A DNA stretch of 64,000 nucleotides. Origin: JABDII01 sp963815325 (GTDB taxonomy: Bacteria > Gemmatimonadota > Gemmatimonadetes > Gemmatimonadales > GWC2-71-9). The stretch is taken from positions 186,001 to 250,000 of the forward strand of contig CAWFGG010000001.1 of assembly GCA_963815325.1 (NCBI GenBank). Reading direction: 5' to 3'. Positions 8,985-18,369 of the stretch are shown here, in pieces (position 1 is the stretch's first letter; every line of letters starts with the position of its first letter). Below the pieces are notes generated by a model. The model did no database searches and was not told the origin of the DNA. It worked only from the letters and a program-made list of their open reading frames with translations. Both the position numbers and the translations under genes were made by a program.

Positions 8985-10212
8985 CCCGCGCGGGCAAGTG
9001 CTCGTGGCCGACACTTTCTTCACCTCACGTCGCGGCCCGCTCCGACGGATCGCCGGCCACTGGTTGTCCATGCGGTGGACCGCACTCGAGCCGTCGCGCA
9101 CCATGCAGGCTCTCCACGACGGCGCCCGGGCACAGACAATCGATCAGTGGTTGATCGCTATGGAACAGTGCGATGTCCCACCCCAGAACCTGCTCGGAGC
9201 AGACCGATCGGGCAGCATTGCGATCCGCTCGACCGGCAAGTTCCCTCTCAGGCCAGGCAACGTCGGCGGCCGGATCATGGACGGCAGCACAAGCCGGAGT
9301 GACTGGACCGGCTTCTTGCCGGTCGAACGTATGCCTGCCGCGCAGGATCCGGCCCAAGGCTTCCTCGCGTCCGCCAACCAACAGCCGCTCGATCCTGCGG
9401 TTGACAGCACCTATCTGGGGGCGGATTGGCGGGAGCCGTGGCGGGCACTCAGGATCAACCAGCTACTCCGTGAGCAGACGGCCTGGACCCCCGAGGCCAT
9501 GGCACGACTCCAGACCGACCCGGGGAGCGCCCGAGCGGATTTCTTCGTTCCCTTCTTCCTGGCCGCGGCGGATCGCTTGAACGCGGACCGAGGCGATCGC
9601 GAGCTTCACAACGCCGCCCGCATGCTATCGGAGTGGGATCGCCGTTACTCCCGTGAAAATCAGCAGGCCATCTTGTTCGAGCTCGCCATGGACGAGTTGG
9701 CGAGCCGTGCTTGGGATGAACTCGACACCGAGGCCGGACGGCGCGTCTATCACCCGTCCTCAACGGTCCTCGCCGAGCTGCTCGCCGACTCCATGAGCGT
9801 CTGGTGGGATGATCGAACCACGCCAGTACAAGAGACGCGAGACTCCATCCTCGTCCAAAGCCTGGAAGCCGCATTCAGTAGAGCAACCGAGCGGTACGGC
9901 GAGCCCGAATCTGGTGGCTGGCGGTGGGACCGAGTGCGCACCATGCAAATCCATCATCTGCTACGCATCCCTGCGTTGTCGGCTCTGGCGATCCCCAATG
10001 CCGGGGGCACGGCCACCCTGAGCCCGATGACAGCGGGTGGAACGCACGGCGCCAGTTGGCGTATGGTCGTTGAAATGGGGCCCGAGGTCCGGGCCTGGAC
10101 GACCTATCCCGGCGGACAGTCCGCGAACCCGGCCAGCACGTTCTATGACGACCGCATTCCCCAATGGTCTGCCGGGGAGTTGGAAGCGGTCTTGCTCCCC
10201 ATTGGCCCCTGA
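8776..10212 (+). CDS. Penicillin acylase family protein, C-terminal part after a frameshift
   Basis: This frame resumes the acylase exactly where the previous one leaves it: NVYGATIPGAPGVVIGFNQD, the segment that follows HLVVPG in this family, then WSFTNTEADVMDYYRE and about 400 residues of the beta chain to FYDDRIPQWSAGELEAVLLP. Removing one G from GGGG at 8774-8777 restores a single frame. With the upstream part this makes an acylase of about 780 residues, the usual size. Family enzymes are self-processing Ntn hydrolases that cleave amide bonds in acyl-homoserine lactones, beta-lactams or acylated peptides; the Ser of GSNNW (upstream) is the nucleophile. The substrate cannot be inferred. 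Confidence 0.8.
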   Translation, partial: GSLNVYGATIPGAPGVVIGFNQDVAWSFTNTEADVMDYYREAVDDSVRPSATLLDDEWQPVSTRVEEYRDPRGQVLVADTFFTSRRGPLRRIAGHWLSMRWTALEPSRTMQALHDGARAQTIDQWLIAMEQCDVPPQNLLGADRSGSIAIRSTGKFPLRPGNVGGRIMDGSTSRSDWTGFLPVERMPAAQDPAQGFLASANQQPLDPAVDSTYLGADWREPWRALRINQLLREQTAWTPEAMARLQTDPGSARADFFVPFFLAAADRLNADRGDRELHNAARMLSEWDRRYSRENQQAILFELAMDELASRAWDELDTEAGRRVYHPSSTVLAELLADSMSVWWDDRTTPVQETRDSILVQSLEAAFSRATERYGEPESGGWRWDRVRTMQIHHLLRIPALSALAIPNAGGTATLSPMTAGGTHGASWRMVVEMGPEVRAWTTYPGGQSANPASTFYDDRIPQWSAGELEAVLLPIGP

Positions 10213-10272
10213 CAGCCTGAACCCCGATTCTGTCGTGGCACGTTTCGCGATGACGCGAGGCCGCTAGAGTCG

Positions 10273-10644
10273 ATGCGTATCCTGCTTCGGATGGTCCTCT
10301 TGAGTGCTGCCTTCGCGCTGGCCACGGTGGCGTTGGGCTGGATTGCGGTGCCCATCGTCGGCCTTCTTTGGGGCCTCATCGCGCGAGCCACTCGCCGTCC
10401 GGCGCTCACCGCCGCGGCCGCGGCCCTTACTGCGTGGGCCGTTCTCCTCGCCTGGACCGCCGTTACGGGCCGCTTCTGGGCCCTGCTCACGAGGCTCGCG
10501 GGTGTCTTTGAGTTTCCCGGCGTCGGCATTCTCCTCGTGACCCTGGCGCTCGCCACCGCGCTGGCGGGACTCGGGGCGGTGGTGGGAACTTCACTGTCGA
10601 GCCTAGTCCGATTGTCACCACCGCCATCGGCCTCGCGGCTCTAG
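10273..10644 (+). CDS. Small membrane protein of unknown function
   Basis: The 123 residues hold three or four predicted transmembrane helices (MVLLSAAFALATVALGWIAV, AAAAALTAWAVLLAWTAV, VGILLVTLALATALAGLGAV) and a short polar tail. I do not recognise the family. It lies 60 bases after the acylase, on the same strand, and may be the last gene of that operon. Composition matches its neighbours. Confidence 0.6.
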   Translation: MRILLRMVLLSAAFALATVALGWIAVPIVGLLWGLIARATRRPALTAAAAALTAWAVLLAWTAVTGRFWALLTRLAGVFEFPGVGILLVTLALATALAGLGAVVGTSLSSLVRLSPPPSASRL

Positions 10645-10778
10645 CGCCCCGTTCCACCGCGGCATAAGTTTCTCTTCAATCCGCCTGATGACGACCGACG
10701 CCCGCGATGCCGGGCGTTTTTCCACCCCGGACCCCGGGTAGGCGTCGCGATCGGCGCTGCACAAGGAGTTGGCCACCC

Positions 10779-12923
10779 GTGGGTGACGTAACGGACATTC
10801 TGCTCGTCGGCCAGGACCAGCGCGACAGCGATCAGCTGCTCTGGGCGCTCGATATCCATGGAATGGCCCGTCGTACCAAAGTCGTCCAGGGTGCCCAGGA
10901 AGCGCTGGACTGCCTCGTCCACACGCCGCCAAGCCTCATCCTGCTCGACATTGCTTCCCCAGCCAGCCCGGGCATCGAGGTGCTGTCGAAGGTCAAGGCG
11001 CACCCGGCGTTTCGGACCATCCCGATCGTCGCACTGAGTCGGTCCGCCGATCCGGCCTTGGAGGCCGAGTTGACTCGGGCCGGTGTCAGCAGCGTGGTGG
11101 TCCCGCCGCATGCACCGGACAAGCTCCGTGAGGTCATGGGCCATGTTGTCCTCTACTGGATGTTGGTCAATCGTCCGGCCATTGCTCCCATCCAGGTACC
11201 GGCCCACCACCCGACCATCCCCGCAGAGAGGATGGGCGAGCGGCTTCAGATCTTGATCGCCGACCACAGCTTGGCCGACGCGGAGCCGGTCATCACCGCG
11301 CTCGAGGAAGCCGGCTACCATCTTTCGATGGAGTTGGTGACGCAACTCGACGAGTTCGTGCAGTGCATTACCGAACTCGAGTATGACGTCATCATCGCCG
11401 AAACGACGCTCTCACAATGGGGACTGGCCGACGCAATTGCAGCGCTCCGAAAGCATGACTGCACCGTCCCGTTGATCGTCGTAACCGGGACGCCATCGGC
11501 AGAGAAAATGCGAGACGCGTTTGCCGCCGGGGCCCAGGAATACATACGGAAGGATCGACTGGAACACCTTCCCATCGCGGTCGCGCGGGTGCTCCAGCAA
11601 CGAGCGATCTTCGCGGCAGAGAAGGAGGGGCGGCGGCGCGCCGCCGTTCGAGCTGAGCGGCAAGACCTGATCGTCGCCCTGCTGAAGACGGCCTGGGAGG
11701 CGTCGGACCCGACCGTCACCATCGAGGAAGCGGTCCGAGGACTCACGAGTGCCGTCTCGGCCGACGCCGGCGCATACTTCGAGCTTCGGCCCAAGGAAGA
11801 CCGGCTCTTCGTGCGAGCGGGCCTTGGGTGGCGGGAGGGAGTGGTCGGCCGCCTCACGATGGATGCGTACGCCGGAACCGTGCTAGGCTTTGCCCTGGGG
11901 CAAGAGCCACCGGTTCTGGTCACCGACTTCCACTCCGATCATCGGTTTGCCGCCCCTCCGCTGCTCAGCGATCATCAAATTCGAAGCGGACTCTGCGTTA
12001 CCGTTGGTGGCGACGCCCAACGCGACGTCGGTGTCCTTGGCGTCTTCAGCAGGGTCCCCGGGCATTTCACCGAGGACGATGAGGCCTTCACCCGGGAAAT
12101 CAGCCGGGTCCTGACCCTGGTATTCCGCCGCGTGAGGGCTGACGAAGCGCCACGACTCCTCGACCACATGGCGGCGAACCTGGACAGGGGCATGATGATC
12201 CTTGGTCGCGAAGGCCACAGCATGCCGGATGTCTTGTACGTCAATCCGGCCTTCACCAGCTTGACAGGCCTCGCGTCGAACGAGGTCGTCGGCGTCCCGG
12301 CCCACCATTTCCTACATCATCATACTCGACGGACCGACCGCGTCACCATTCTGAAAAGCCTCAGGAAAGAGGGACGATTTACTGGCGTCATCGACTTCGA
12401 CCGAGTGGATGGGACGAGTTTCCGGGCCACCGTCAGCATCGCGCCATTGTCCACGAGGGTAGCGGCAGATACTCGCTGGCTCGTGGAAGCCCAGCCTACT
12501 TCGGCATCGACGGACCGTCGTCAGGCCACGAGCGAAACGATTCTCCTGGTCGAGCAGGAAGAGTCGATTCGGATCCAGGTTGCCGATATCTTGACAAAGT
12601 ATGGATACACCGTGCTCGCAACGTGCAATGCGGCAGAAGCGATGACCCGGGCATCGGCATGGGAGGGCCGGCTCGATCTGTTGCTCACCGAGCTCGCTGA
12701 GTCGGGAATCAGCGGCCCTCAGCTGGTGGAGCAAGTTCGAGTGAAGCAGCCCGAGGTCAACGTGCTCTTCATCTCGAAGTACCGTGACTTGATGCTCGCC
12801 CTCCCCGACATGCCGGAAGAACGCATCGGCTGGCTCCACAAGCCCTTTCCGGACGAGGAGCTCTTGGCCGGGGTCCGTCGATTGCTGGCGATCCGACGGG
12901 AGGAAGGACAACACGGCCTTTGA
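10779..12923 (+). CDS. Multidomain signalling protein REC-REC-GAF-PAS-REC with degenerate receivers
   Basis: The start is a GTG at 10779, ten bases after AAGGAG; earlier in-frame codons read as arginine-rich noise. Of 714 residues, 1-125 form a receiver with Asp (LILLDIASPAS) but Pro where the conserved Lys belongs (VVVPPHAP). Residues about 145-265 form a second receiver with Lys (YIRKDRL) but Glu in place of the phosphoacceptor Asp (VIIAETTLSQWG). A GAF domain follows (about 300-455), then a PAS domain (VLYVNPAFTSLTG, about 475-580). The last receiver (about 595-710) again has Glu for Asp (LLLTELAESGISG) and keeps Lys (LHKPFPDEE). No kinase or output domain is present, so it is probably an adaptor or sensor scaffold. 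Confidence 0.85.
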   Translation: MGDVTDILLVGQDQRDSDQLLWALDIHGMARRTKVVQGAQEALDCLVHTPPSLILLDIASPASPGIEVLSKVKAHPAFRTIPIVALSRSADPALEAELTRAGVSSVVVPPHAPDKLREVMGHVVLYWMLVNRPAIAPIQVPAHHPTIPAERMGERLQILIADHSLADAEPVITALEEAGYHLSMELVTQLDEFVQCITELEYDVIIAETTLSQWGLADAIAALRKHDCTVPLIVVTGTPSAEKMRDAFAAGAQEYIRKDRLEHLPIAVARVLQQRAIFAAEKEGRRRAAVRAERQDLIVALLKTAWEASDPTVTIEEAVRGLTSAVSADAGAYFELRPKEDRLFVRAGLGWREGVVGRLTMDAYAGTVLGFALGQEPPVLVTDFHSDHRFAAPPLLSDHQIRSGLCVTVGGDAQRDVGVLGVFSRVPGHFTEDDEAFTREISRVLTLVFRRVRADEAPRLLDHMAANLDRGMMILGREGHSMPDVLYVNPAFTSLTGLASNEVVGVPAHHFLHHHTRRTDRVTILKSLRKEGRFTGVIDFDRVDGTSFRATVSIAPLSTRVAADTRWLVEAQPTSASTDRRQATSETILLVEQEESIRIQVADILTKYGYTVLATCNAAEAMTRASAWEGRLDLLLTELAESGISGPQLVEQVRVKQPEVNVLFISKYRDLMLALPDMPEERIGWLHKPFPDEELLAGVRRLLAIRREEGQHGL

Positions 12924-13019
12924 GGCACAGCGTAAGGGATGTGGCTCGAGAGAATCGGAGCCACATAGGGAACTCAACGATGACGTTTCAACCCACATGC
13001 GTGAGAGAGAGGTGACGAG

Positions 13020-13613
13020 ATGCGTGTCATAGTTATCGCAGCAGCGGTCACGGCTGCTGGATTGCATCCGGCCATTGCCGGCGCCCAGGCAAAACCGATC
13101 GCCGAGCAGATTGCCGAGGCTGTCTTTGCGCTACCCGAAGCGGACCGCGGCGGGGCCAAGGTGTGGGGCTGGCAAGACGGCGCCGAGACCATGGTCGTCC
13201 TCCGGCCGGGAACCAATGATTACGTCTGCCTGGCGGACAAGCCCGGCGACGACCGATTCGAGGCGTCGTGCTACGATGCGCGTCTCGAGCCCTTCATGGC
13301 CCGAGGACGGGAACTCCGTGCCGAGGGGAAGGGCACGGGAGAAGTCCGGCGAATCCGGCAAAGCGAGATCGAAGCGGGAACGCTTGCATTGCCCGATAGC
13401 TCGCGTCTCATCTCGCTGCGCAGTCAGATCAACCCGGCGTCGGGGCGGCCGGACAGTGTGTCCGTGCTGCGAGTCTTGTACCTGCCCAATGCTACTGCTG
13501 AGTCGGCCGGTGTGCCGGCCTCGGCGCCACGCGGCGAGCCCTTTCTCATGGAAGCGGGCACGTACCGGGCCCATCTCATGATCCCGAGTGGGCGCATTCC
13601 CTTTACGCCGTAG
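13020..13613 (+). CDS. Secreted protein of unknown function
   Basis: The 197 residues start with a signal peptide (MRVIVIAAAVTAAGL, ending AGAQA). The mature part has no motif I recognise; it contains two cysteines (residues about 69 and 83) that could form a disulfide and a C-terminal sentence-like segment, EAGTYRAHLMIPSGRIPFTP. A purine-rich ribosome site (GAGAGAGGTGACG) precedes the ATG. The serine hydrolase gene follows after 112 bases. Confidence 0.6.
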   Translation: MRVIVIAAAVTAAGLHPAIAGAQAKPIAEQIAEAVFALPEADRGGAKVWGWQDGAETMVVLRPGTNDYVCLADKPGDDRFEASCYDARLEPFMARGRELRAEGKGTGEVRRIRQSEIEAGTLALPDSSRLISLRSQINPASGRPDSVSVLRVLYLPNATAESAGVPASAPRGEPFLMEAGTYRAHLMIPSGRIPFTP

Positions 13614-13725
13614 CGATCGACGGCGGACAGCCAGCGGTCGGTCCGTGACGCTCAAGTCATCGAGGACATGGGGCCCACGCACCCGAGGGTCTGGTTCCAA
13701 TGAACCGGGGCAGTATCTTCGGGCC

Positions 13726-14946
13726 ATGCGGCACGTACCATCTCTGGCACTTCTGGTAACGGTCATCGTCCCGCTGACGGTAGCGGCCCAGGCCGCTGGT
13801 CCGCCTGCCCCACCGCCCGACTGGGCCGGCTTCACCCGTGCCTTTGACGCCTACGCGACTCGGGATAGCGTCGTAGGTGCCAGCGTGCTCGTTCTGCGCG
13901 ACGGTCGGGTCGAGGCCCGCCACGATTTTGGATGGGGCGATCGCGCACTCGGTCAGCCGGCCGACACCAACACCATCTACCATTGGGGCTCGATCACCAA
14001 GACGCTCACCGCCGTCGCCGTGATGCAGCTCCGCGATCGCGGCCGCCTGACGCTCGACGATCATATCACCGACTACATCCCCGAACTCAGACAAGTGCAC
14101 AACTCGTACGGGGACATGAACGACGTCACCATCCGGATGTTGCTCTCCCATTCAGGCGGCTTCCAAGGCCCGACCTGGCCGTACGACCAGGGCGAGCCAT
14201 GGGAACCGTTCGAGCCCACCCGTTGGGAGCAACTCGTCGCCATGATGCCGTACCAGCGGCTGTACTTCCCGCCTGGGTCCCGGTTTGGCTACAGCAACCC
14301 GGCGTTCATCTACCTTGCGCGCATCATCGAGCAGCTCACCGGTGATGCCTGGCAGACGTACGTCTCCAAGAACCTGCTCATGCCGCTGGGCATGACCCGA
14401 AGTTACTTCGGCACGACACCGTACCACTTGGCACCGTTCCGGTCCAACAACTACACCGTGACCGCAGATAGCGCTGGCCGAGAGACCGTGCACGCCAACG
14501 GCCGCGATTTCGACCCGGGTATCACCATCCCGAACGGCGGCTGGAACGCGCCACTCGGCGACCTGGTCCGGTGGATTGCGTTCCTCACCAATGCCACGGG
14601 CGGCGACAGTGCGACCGTGCACCGCGACGACACGGTCCTCCGACACGCAACGCTCGAGGAAATGTGGAAGGCCCGCTACCTCGCCAGCGACCCGGTCGCA
14701 GATGCCGACCCCAACGCGGTCGCCGACTCCATGGGCCTGTCGTTCTTCATTCTGTGGCGTCACCATACCCGCTTCGTCGGCCACACCGGAAGCCAGGCCG
14801 GCTTCCGATCGTTCCTGTATTTCGACCCAACGAACCGTGCGGCGGTGCTTGCCTCGTTCAATACCAGCAATGATGTCCGCCCCGACGCATCCGCGGCTGA
14901 TTTCCGTGCCATCCGAGACGCGGCGCTGAAGCTGATCGCGCCCTAG
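13726..14946 (+). CDS. Secreted serine hydrolase, beta-lactamase / class C PBP-like family
   Basis: The ATG at 13726 is chosen because it begins a signal peptide (MRHVPSLALLVTVIVPLTVA-AQA). The roughly 385-residue mature protein has the family triad: SITK (SxxK, after YHWG), YSNP (YxN) and GHTGSQAG (the KTG equivalent, here HTG). Enzymes of this fold are D-aminopeptidases, esterases or beta-lactamases; HTG rather than KTG argues for an esterase or peptidase over a resistance enzyme. Local context does not identify the substrate. Confidence 0.85.
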   Translation: MRHVPSLALLVTVIVPLTVAAQAAGPPAPPPDWAGFTRAFDAYATRDSVVGASVLVLRDGRVEARHDFGWGDRALGQPADTNTIYHWGSITKTLTAVAVMQLRDRGRLTLDDHITDYIPELRQVHNSYGDMNDVTIRMLLSHSGGFQGPTWPYDQGEPWEPFEPTRWEQLVAMMPYQRLYFPPGSRFGYSNPAFIYLARIIEQLTGDAWQTYVSKNLLMPLGMTRSYFGTTPYHLAPFRSNNYTVTADSAGRETVHANGRDFDPGITIPNGGWNAPLGDLVRWIAFLTNATGGDSATVHRDDTVLRHATLEEMWKARYLASDPVADADPNAVADSMGLSFFILWRHHTRFVGHTGSQAGFRSFLYFDPTNRAAVLASFNTSNDVRPDASAADFRAIRDAALKLIAP

Positions 14947-15019
14947 GGACTACGGATCCCGCCCGTTCCAGGCTTCGCAGGAAACCTCAGGAGCATTGAG
15001 GCCGTAGGTACCGGGTTCC

Positions 15020-15044
15020 GGTTCCCATGGTTAAAATGGGAACC
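15020..15044 (+). terminator. Hairpin after the serine hydrolase gene
   Basis: GGTTCCCAT (15020-15028) pairs perfectly with ATGGGAACC (15036-15044) around a 7-nt loop. It is followed by TTCC rather than a long T-run, so it may be a weak terminator or a 5'-UTR hairpin of the next gene. Confidence 0.5.
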
Positions 15045-15086
15045 TTCCAAGATCGCGCCCAGAAATCCGCAACCTGAGGTATGGCA

Positions 15087-17123
15087 ATGTCTCGTGTCGT
15101 CTTCCAGATGCTCCGTTCAGTGACCGCCCTTGGTCTTGTACCAGTGGCCGTCGCCAGTGCCCAGTTGCCCGCCGCGAGCCCGGAGCAGGAGGCCGCAGGG
15201 CTCAAGGTGGCCCACGTGCAAATCGACCCGGGCGCGCTCGAGATCACTCGGGGCGACACGGCCCGGTTACGTGCCGTGATACATGGCCAGGATGGCAACG
15301 CCGTGCCGGGGGTCCAGGCTCTGTTCTTCTCGCCAAGCCAAGCCGTCCGGGGCCAGGGCATCATTCAGGACGAAACCATGGTGATCATCGGGCGGGAGCC
15401 CGGTGAAGCGAATGTCATGGTCTTCGTCCGAGTCCCAAGCGATTCAGCAAGCTTCCAGGGAATCGGCGGACTCAAGCAGATGGCAACGGTTCCGATCACG
15501 GTGAAGGACTGGTCGGTCGCGCGAGTGGAGATCGAGCCGCCCAGCTTCACTCCGTACACCGGTAGCACCTTCAAGCTCCAGGCTCGCGCTTTGACGGATC
15601 ATGACACCGAACATTCCACCGCGACGGTCGCCTGGCGAAGCGAGAACCCGGCAATCGCGACGATCACCCCTGGAGGTGTGGTCACCCCGAGCACGGTTGG
15701 GACCGTCGCCCTCGTGGCAAGCACCGAGACCGGCGTGTCGGCTCGATACTCAATGAATGTGGTGAAGAATCCAGTTGCTCGGCTGGCGATCTCGCCCAAG
15801 GCGGCGTCCGCCCGAACGGGTGATGTGGTGTATCTCGACGTCCAGGCGCTCGACGGCAAGGGTCAGCCGGTGAATGGCCTCGCCCTGGCCTATTCGGTGT
15901 TCGGCATCGACTCGGCCGGGGCAACGGTCTATCCCGACGGTGCCTTCGTCGCCGAGTATCCCGGCGCCCACCGGGTGATGGCGAGCACCGGCGGCCAATC
16001 CGCCGAAGCCATCGTCGAGGTCACCCGGCGGCCCCCGCCAACCCCGGCCCAGAAGGTGGGACAGGGCGTGCGGACGGAAGTCTCGACGAGCGATCTGTGG
16101 GTCTTTACCGGCAAGGATGGCCGTGACTACGCCTACACCGGGACCCACGCCCAGGGCGGCGGTCAGCGCATGTTCGTGTGGGACGTCTCCGATCCGGCCA
16201 ACATCCAGCTGATCGACTCGGTGGTGGTCGATGCCCGAGTGGTGAACGATGTCAAGGTCAACGCAGATGCTTCATGGGCCATCATCACCCGCGAGGGGGC
16301 GAGCACACGGCAAAACGGGATCGTCGTGCTCGATCTTGCGAATCCTGCCCATCCCAAAGTCATTGCCGAACTGACCGACCAGTTGACTTCCGGAATCCAT
16401 AACGTGTGGATCAACGGCAATTTTGTGTACGCCGTCAACGACGGGACCGCGTCAATGAATATCATTGACCTCAGTGATCCCGCCCAACCACGGCATGCCG
16501 GTCATTGGGAAATCCGGCCTGGCGAAAGCAACAAGACGCTGCACGACATCTGGTCGGACGGCAAGTTCCTGTATCTGTCGTACTGGAACGACGGCCTCGT
16601 GATCCTAGACATCAGCGGGAGTCATGGTGGGACACCGACCGAGCCTACCTTCGTGTCGAGCATCGCGTACAGTCAGGGAAATACCCACACGGCGTGGCGG
16701 GATGGGAAGTACGTCTTCGTCGGCGATGAGATTTTCGGCTGCCCGGAGTGCATCAACGGCCCGAGGGGCTACATCCATGTCATGGACGTGAGCGACATCG
16801 AGCATCCCAGAGAGGTCGCCAAGTTCGAGGTGCCGGAGGCCGGCACCCACAACATTTGGGTCGAGGACGGCATCCTCTACATCGCGTACTACCAGGGGGG
16901 CCTGCGCATCGTCGACGTCAGCGGCGAGTTGCGGGGTGACCTGTACCGTCAAGGGCGCCAGATCGGGTGGATTCCCACGGCCGCAGGCGACGGCCAGGCG
17001 TTGGTGCCAAACTCCCCCATGGCATGGGGGCCCCAGCCCTTCAAGGGTCATATTTTCGTCAGCGACATGAACAGCGGTCTTTGGGCGGTCAAGCACGAGC
17101 GGCCGCAGCCGTTGGTGCCGTAG
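15087..17123 (+). CDS. Secreted LVIVD-repeat beta-propeller with N-terminal Ig-like (BIG2) domains
   Basis: The second in-frame ATG (15087) is seven bases from TGAGG and better placed than the one at 15081. A signal peptide ends near VASAQ. Residues about 40-320 form two or three bacterial Ig-like units (VAWRSENPAIATITPGGVVT is a typical BIG2 signature). The rest is a propeller built of LVIVD-type blades: MFVWDVSDPANIQLIDSV, MNIIDLSDPAQPRHAGHW, LVILDISGSHGG, IHVMDVSDIEHPREV, LRIVDVSGELRG. Such proteins are extracellular or surface-bound with unknown ligands. The next gene also encodes an exported propeller, so the two may act together. Confidence 0.8.
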   Translation: MSRVVFQMLRSVTALGLVPVAVASAQLPAASPEQEAAGLKVAHVQIDPGALEITRGDTARLRAVIHGQDGNAVPGVQALFFSPSQAVRGQGIIQDETMVIIGREPGEANVMVFVRVPSDSASFQGIGGLKQMATVPITVKDWSVARVEIEPPSFTPYTGSTFKLQARALTDHDTEHSTATVAWRSENPAIATITPGGVVTPSTVGTVALVASTETGVSARYSMNVVKNPVARLAISPKAASARTGDVVYLDVQALDGKGQPVNGLALAYSVFGIDSAGATVYPDGAFVAEYPGAHRVMASTGGQSAEAIVEVTRRPPPTPAQKVGQGVRTEVSTSDLWVFTGKDGRDYAYTGTHAQGGGQRMFVWDVSDPANIQLIDSVVVDARVVNDVKVNADASWAIITREGASTRQNGIVVLDLANPAHPKVIAELTDQLTSGIHNVWINGNFVYAVNDGTASMNIIDLSDPAQPRHAGHWEIRPGESNKTLHDIWSDGKFLYLSYWNDGLVILDISGSHGGTPTEPTFVSSIAYSQGNTHTAWRDGKYVFVGDEIFGCPECINGPRGYIHVMDVSDIEHPREVAKFEVPEAGTHNIWVEDGILYIAYYQGGLRIVDVSGELRGDLYRQGRQIGWIPTAAGDGQALVPNSPMAWGPQPFKGHIFVSDMNSGLWAVKHERPQPLVP

Positions 17124-17205
17124 ACGTCGTCCGACGGTACACGAGTCCCTCACCGGGTGTCGGTCAGCGATGCCGGGTGGGGGAGTTCGACAAAATGAGG
17201 AGCAG

Positions 17206-18342
17206 ATGTTGAGATTTCGAGGCATGCTCGGCCTGGGATTCCTTGGGTTCCTTGCCGCGTGCGCGGCGCCGCCGAGTGCGGCCCAAGCCGGTGACGCAAC
17301 CCCACAGCCACAACCGCGCAGCTACACGGTCTACGTGGCCAACGAATCCTCCGACCTGATCTCGCGGGTCCGATTTGACGGGAACGTCGCCGTCGAAGAG
17401 AAGACGATCGCGGTGGGGATCATGCCGGCCGATCTCGACGGTGCCCATGGCCTGGCCGTCTCGCCGCGTGGGGACTACTGGTACATCTCGCTGGCTCACG
17501 GCACGCCGTTCGGCAAAGTGTGGAAATTCGCCGCAGGAGTCGATACGCTGGTCGATTCCGTCACCGTGGGATCATTCCCAGCCTCGATGGCGCTCACCCC
17601 GGACGGCTCCGGGCTGTTTGTCGTCAATTTCAACTTGTATGGTCGGCATGTCCCCAGTTCGGTCTCGGCTGTGTTCACGCCATTCATGCGTGAGTCCAAA
17701 CGCATTGAGACATGCGTCATGCCGCACGGCAGCGCGATCACTCATGACGGCCGGCGGCATTTCTCTACCTGCATGATGAGCGACCAGCTGGTTGAAGTCT
17801 CGACCGAGGACGAGGAGGTCACTCGCCGCGTCTTATTGACTCCCGGTCAGGAGCGCCTTCTCCCGGTCGGCGACCAGGGAGCCGGGCACGCGATGGGTGG
17901 CCAACGATGCAAGCCGACGTGGGTCGCTATTGCCCCGGACGACAACCGGCTCTACGTGCCGTGCAACGGGCATGCCGATATCGTGGAGCTCGACGGAACG
18001 ACACTCGCGGTGACGCGCCGCTTCCCGACCGGCAAGGGTCCATACAACGCCGCCGTGAGCCCGGATGGTGGCTTCCTGCTGGCGACGCTCAAGGGGGCGC
18101 AGGGGGTTGCGATTATCGACTTGAACACCGGCGTGGAGGTTCGTGTGCCAACCACGCAGCCCATTACGCACGGAGTCACTATCTCACCCGACTCCCGGTA
18201 TGCGTTCGTGTCCAATGAAGCGATCGGGGCCGTCCGCGGCACGGTCGACGTGATTGACCTCCGGACGAAGGAGCTGGTGGCATCGACCCAGGTACAGTAC
18301 CAGCCGGGTGGAATTGCATTCTGGAGCATGGCGGGTCCGTAA
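17206..18342 (+). CDS. YncE-like beta-propeller lipoprotein
   Basis: The ATG at 17206 follows GAGGAG by four bases and opens a lipoprotein signal (MLRFRGMLGLGFLGFLAAC, lipobox LAAC). The remaining 360 residues are repeated propeller blades such as YTVYVANESSDLISRV, PASMALTPDGSGLFVVNFN and GPYNAAVSPDGGFLLATL. It is probably an outer-membrane-attached seven-bladed propeller. It lies 82 bases after the LVIVD gene on the same strand. Confidence 0.75.
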   Translation: MLRFRGMLGLGFLGFLAACAAPPSAAQAGDATPQPQPRSYTVYVANESSDLISRVRFDGNVAVEEKTIAVGIMPADLDGAHGLAVSPRGDYWYISLAHGTPFGKVWKFAAGVDTLVDSVTVGSFPASMALTPDGSGLFVVNFNLYGRHVPSSVSAVFTPFMRESKRIETCVMPHGSAITHDGRRHFSTCMMSDQLVEVSTEDEEVTRRVLLTPGQERLLPVGDQGAGHAMGGQRCKPTWVAIAPDDNRLYVPCNGHADIVELDGTTLAVTRRFPTGKGPYNAAVSPDGGFLLATLKGAQGVAIIDLNTGVEVRVPTTQPITHGVTISPDSRYAFVSNEAIGAVRGTVDVIDLRTKELVASTQVQYQPGGIAFWSMAGP

Positions 18343-18345
18343 GCC

Positions 18346-18369
18346 AAACACCCTGGCTCGGGCGTGTTT
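18346..18369. terminator. Imperfect hairpin between convergent genes
   Basis: AAACACCC pairs with GGGCGTGTTT across TGGCTC with one bulged base, and the right arm ends in TTT. It lies between the propeller lipoprotein stop and the GWxTD gene stop and could serve both directions. Confidence 0.45.
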
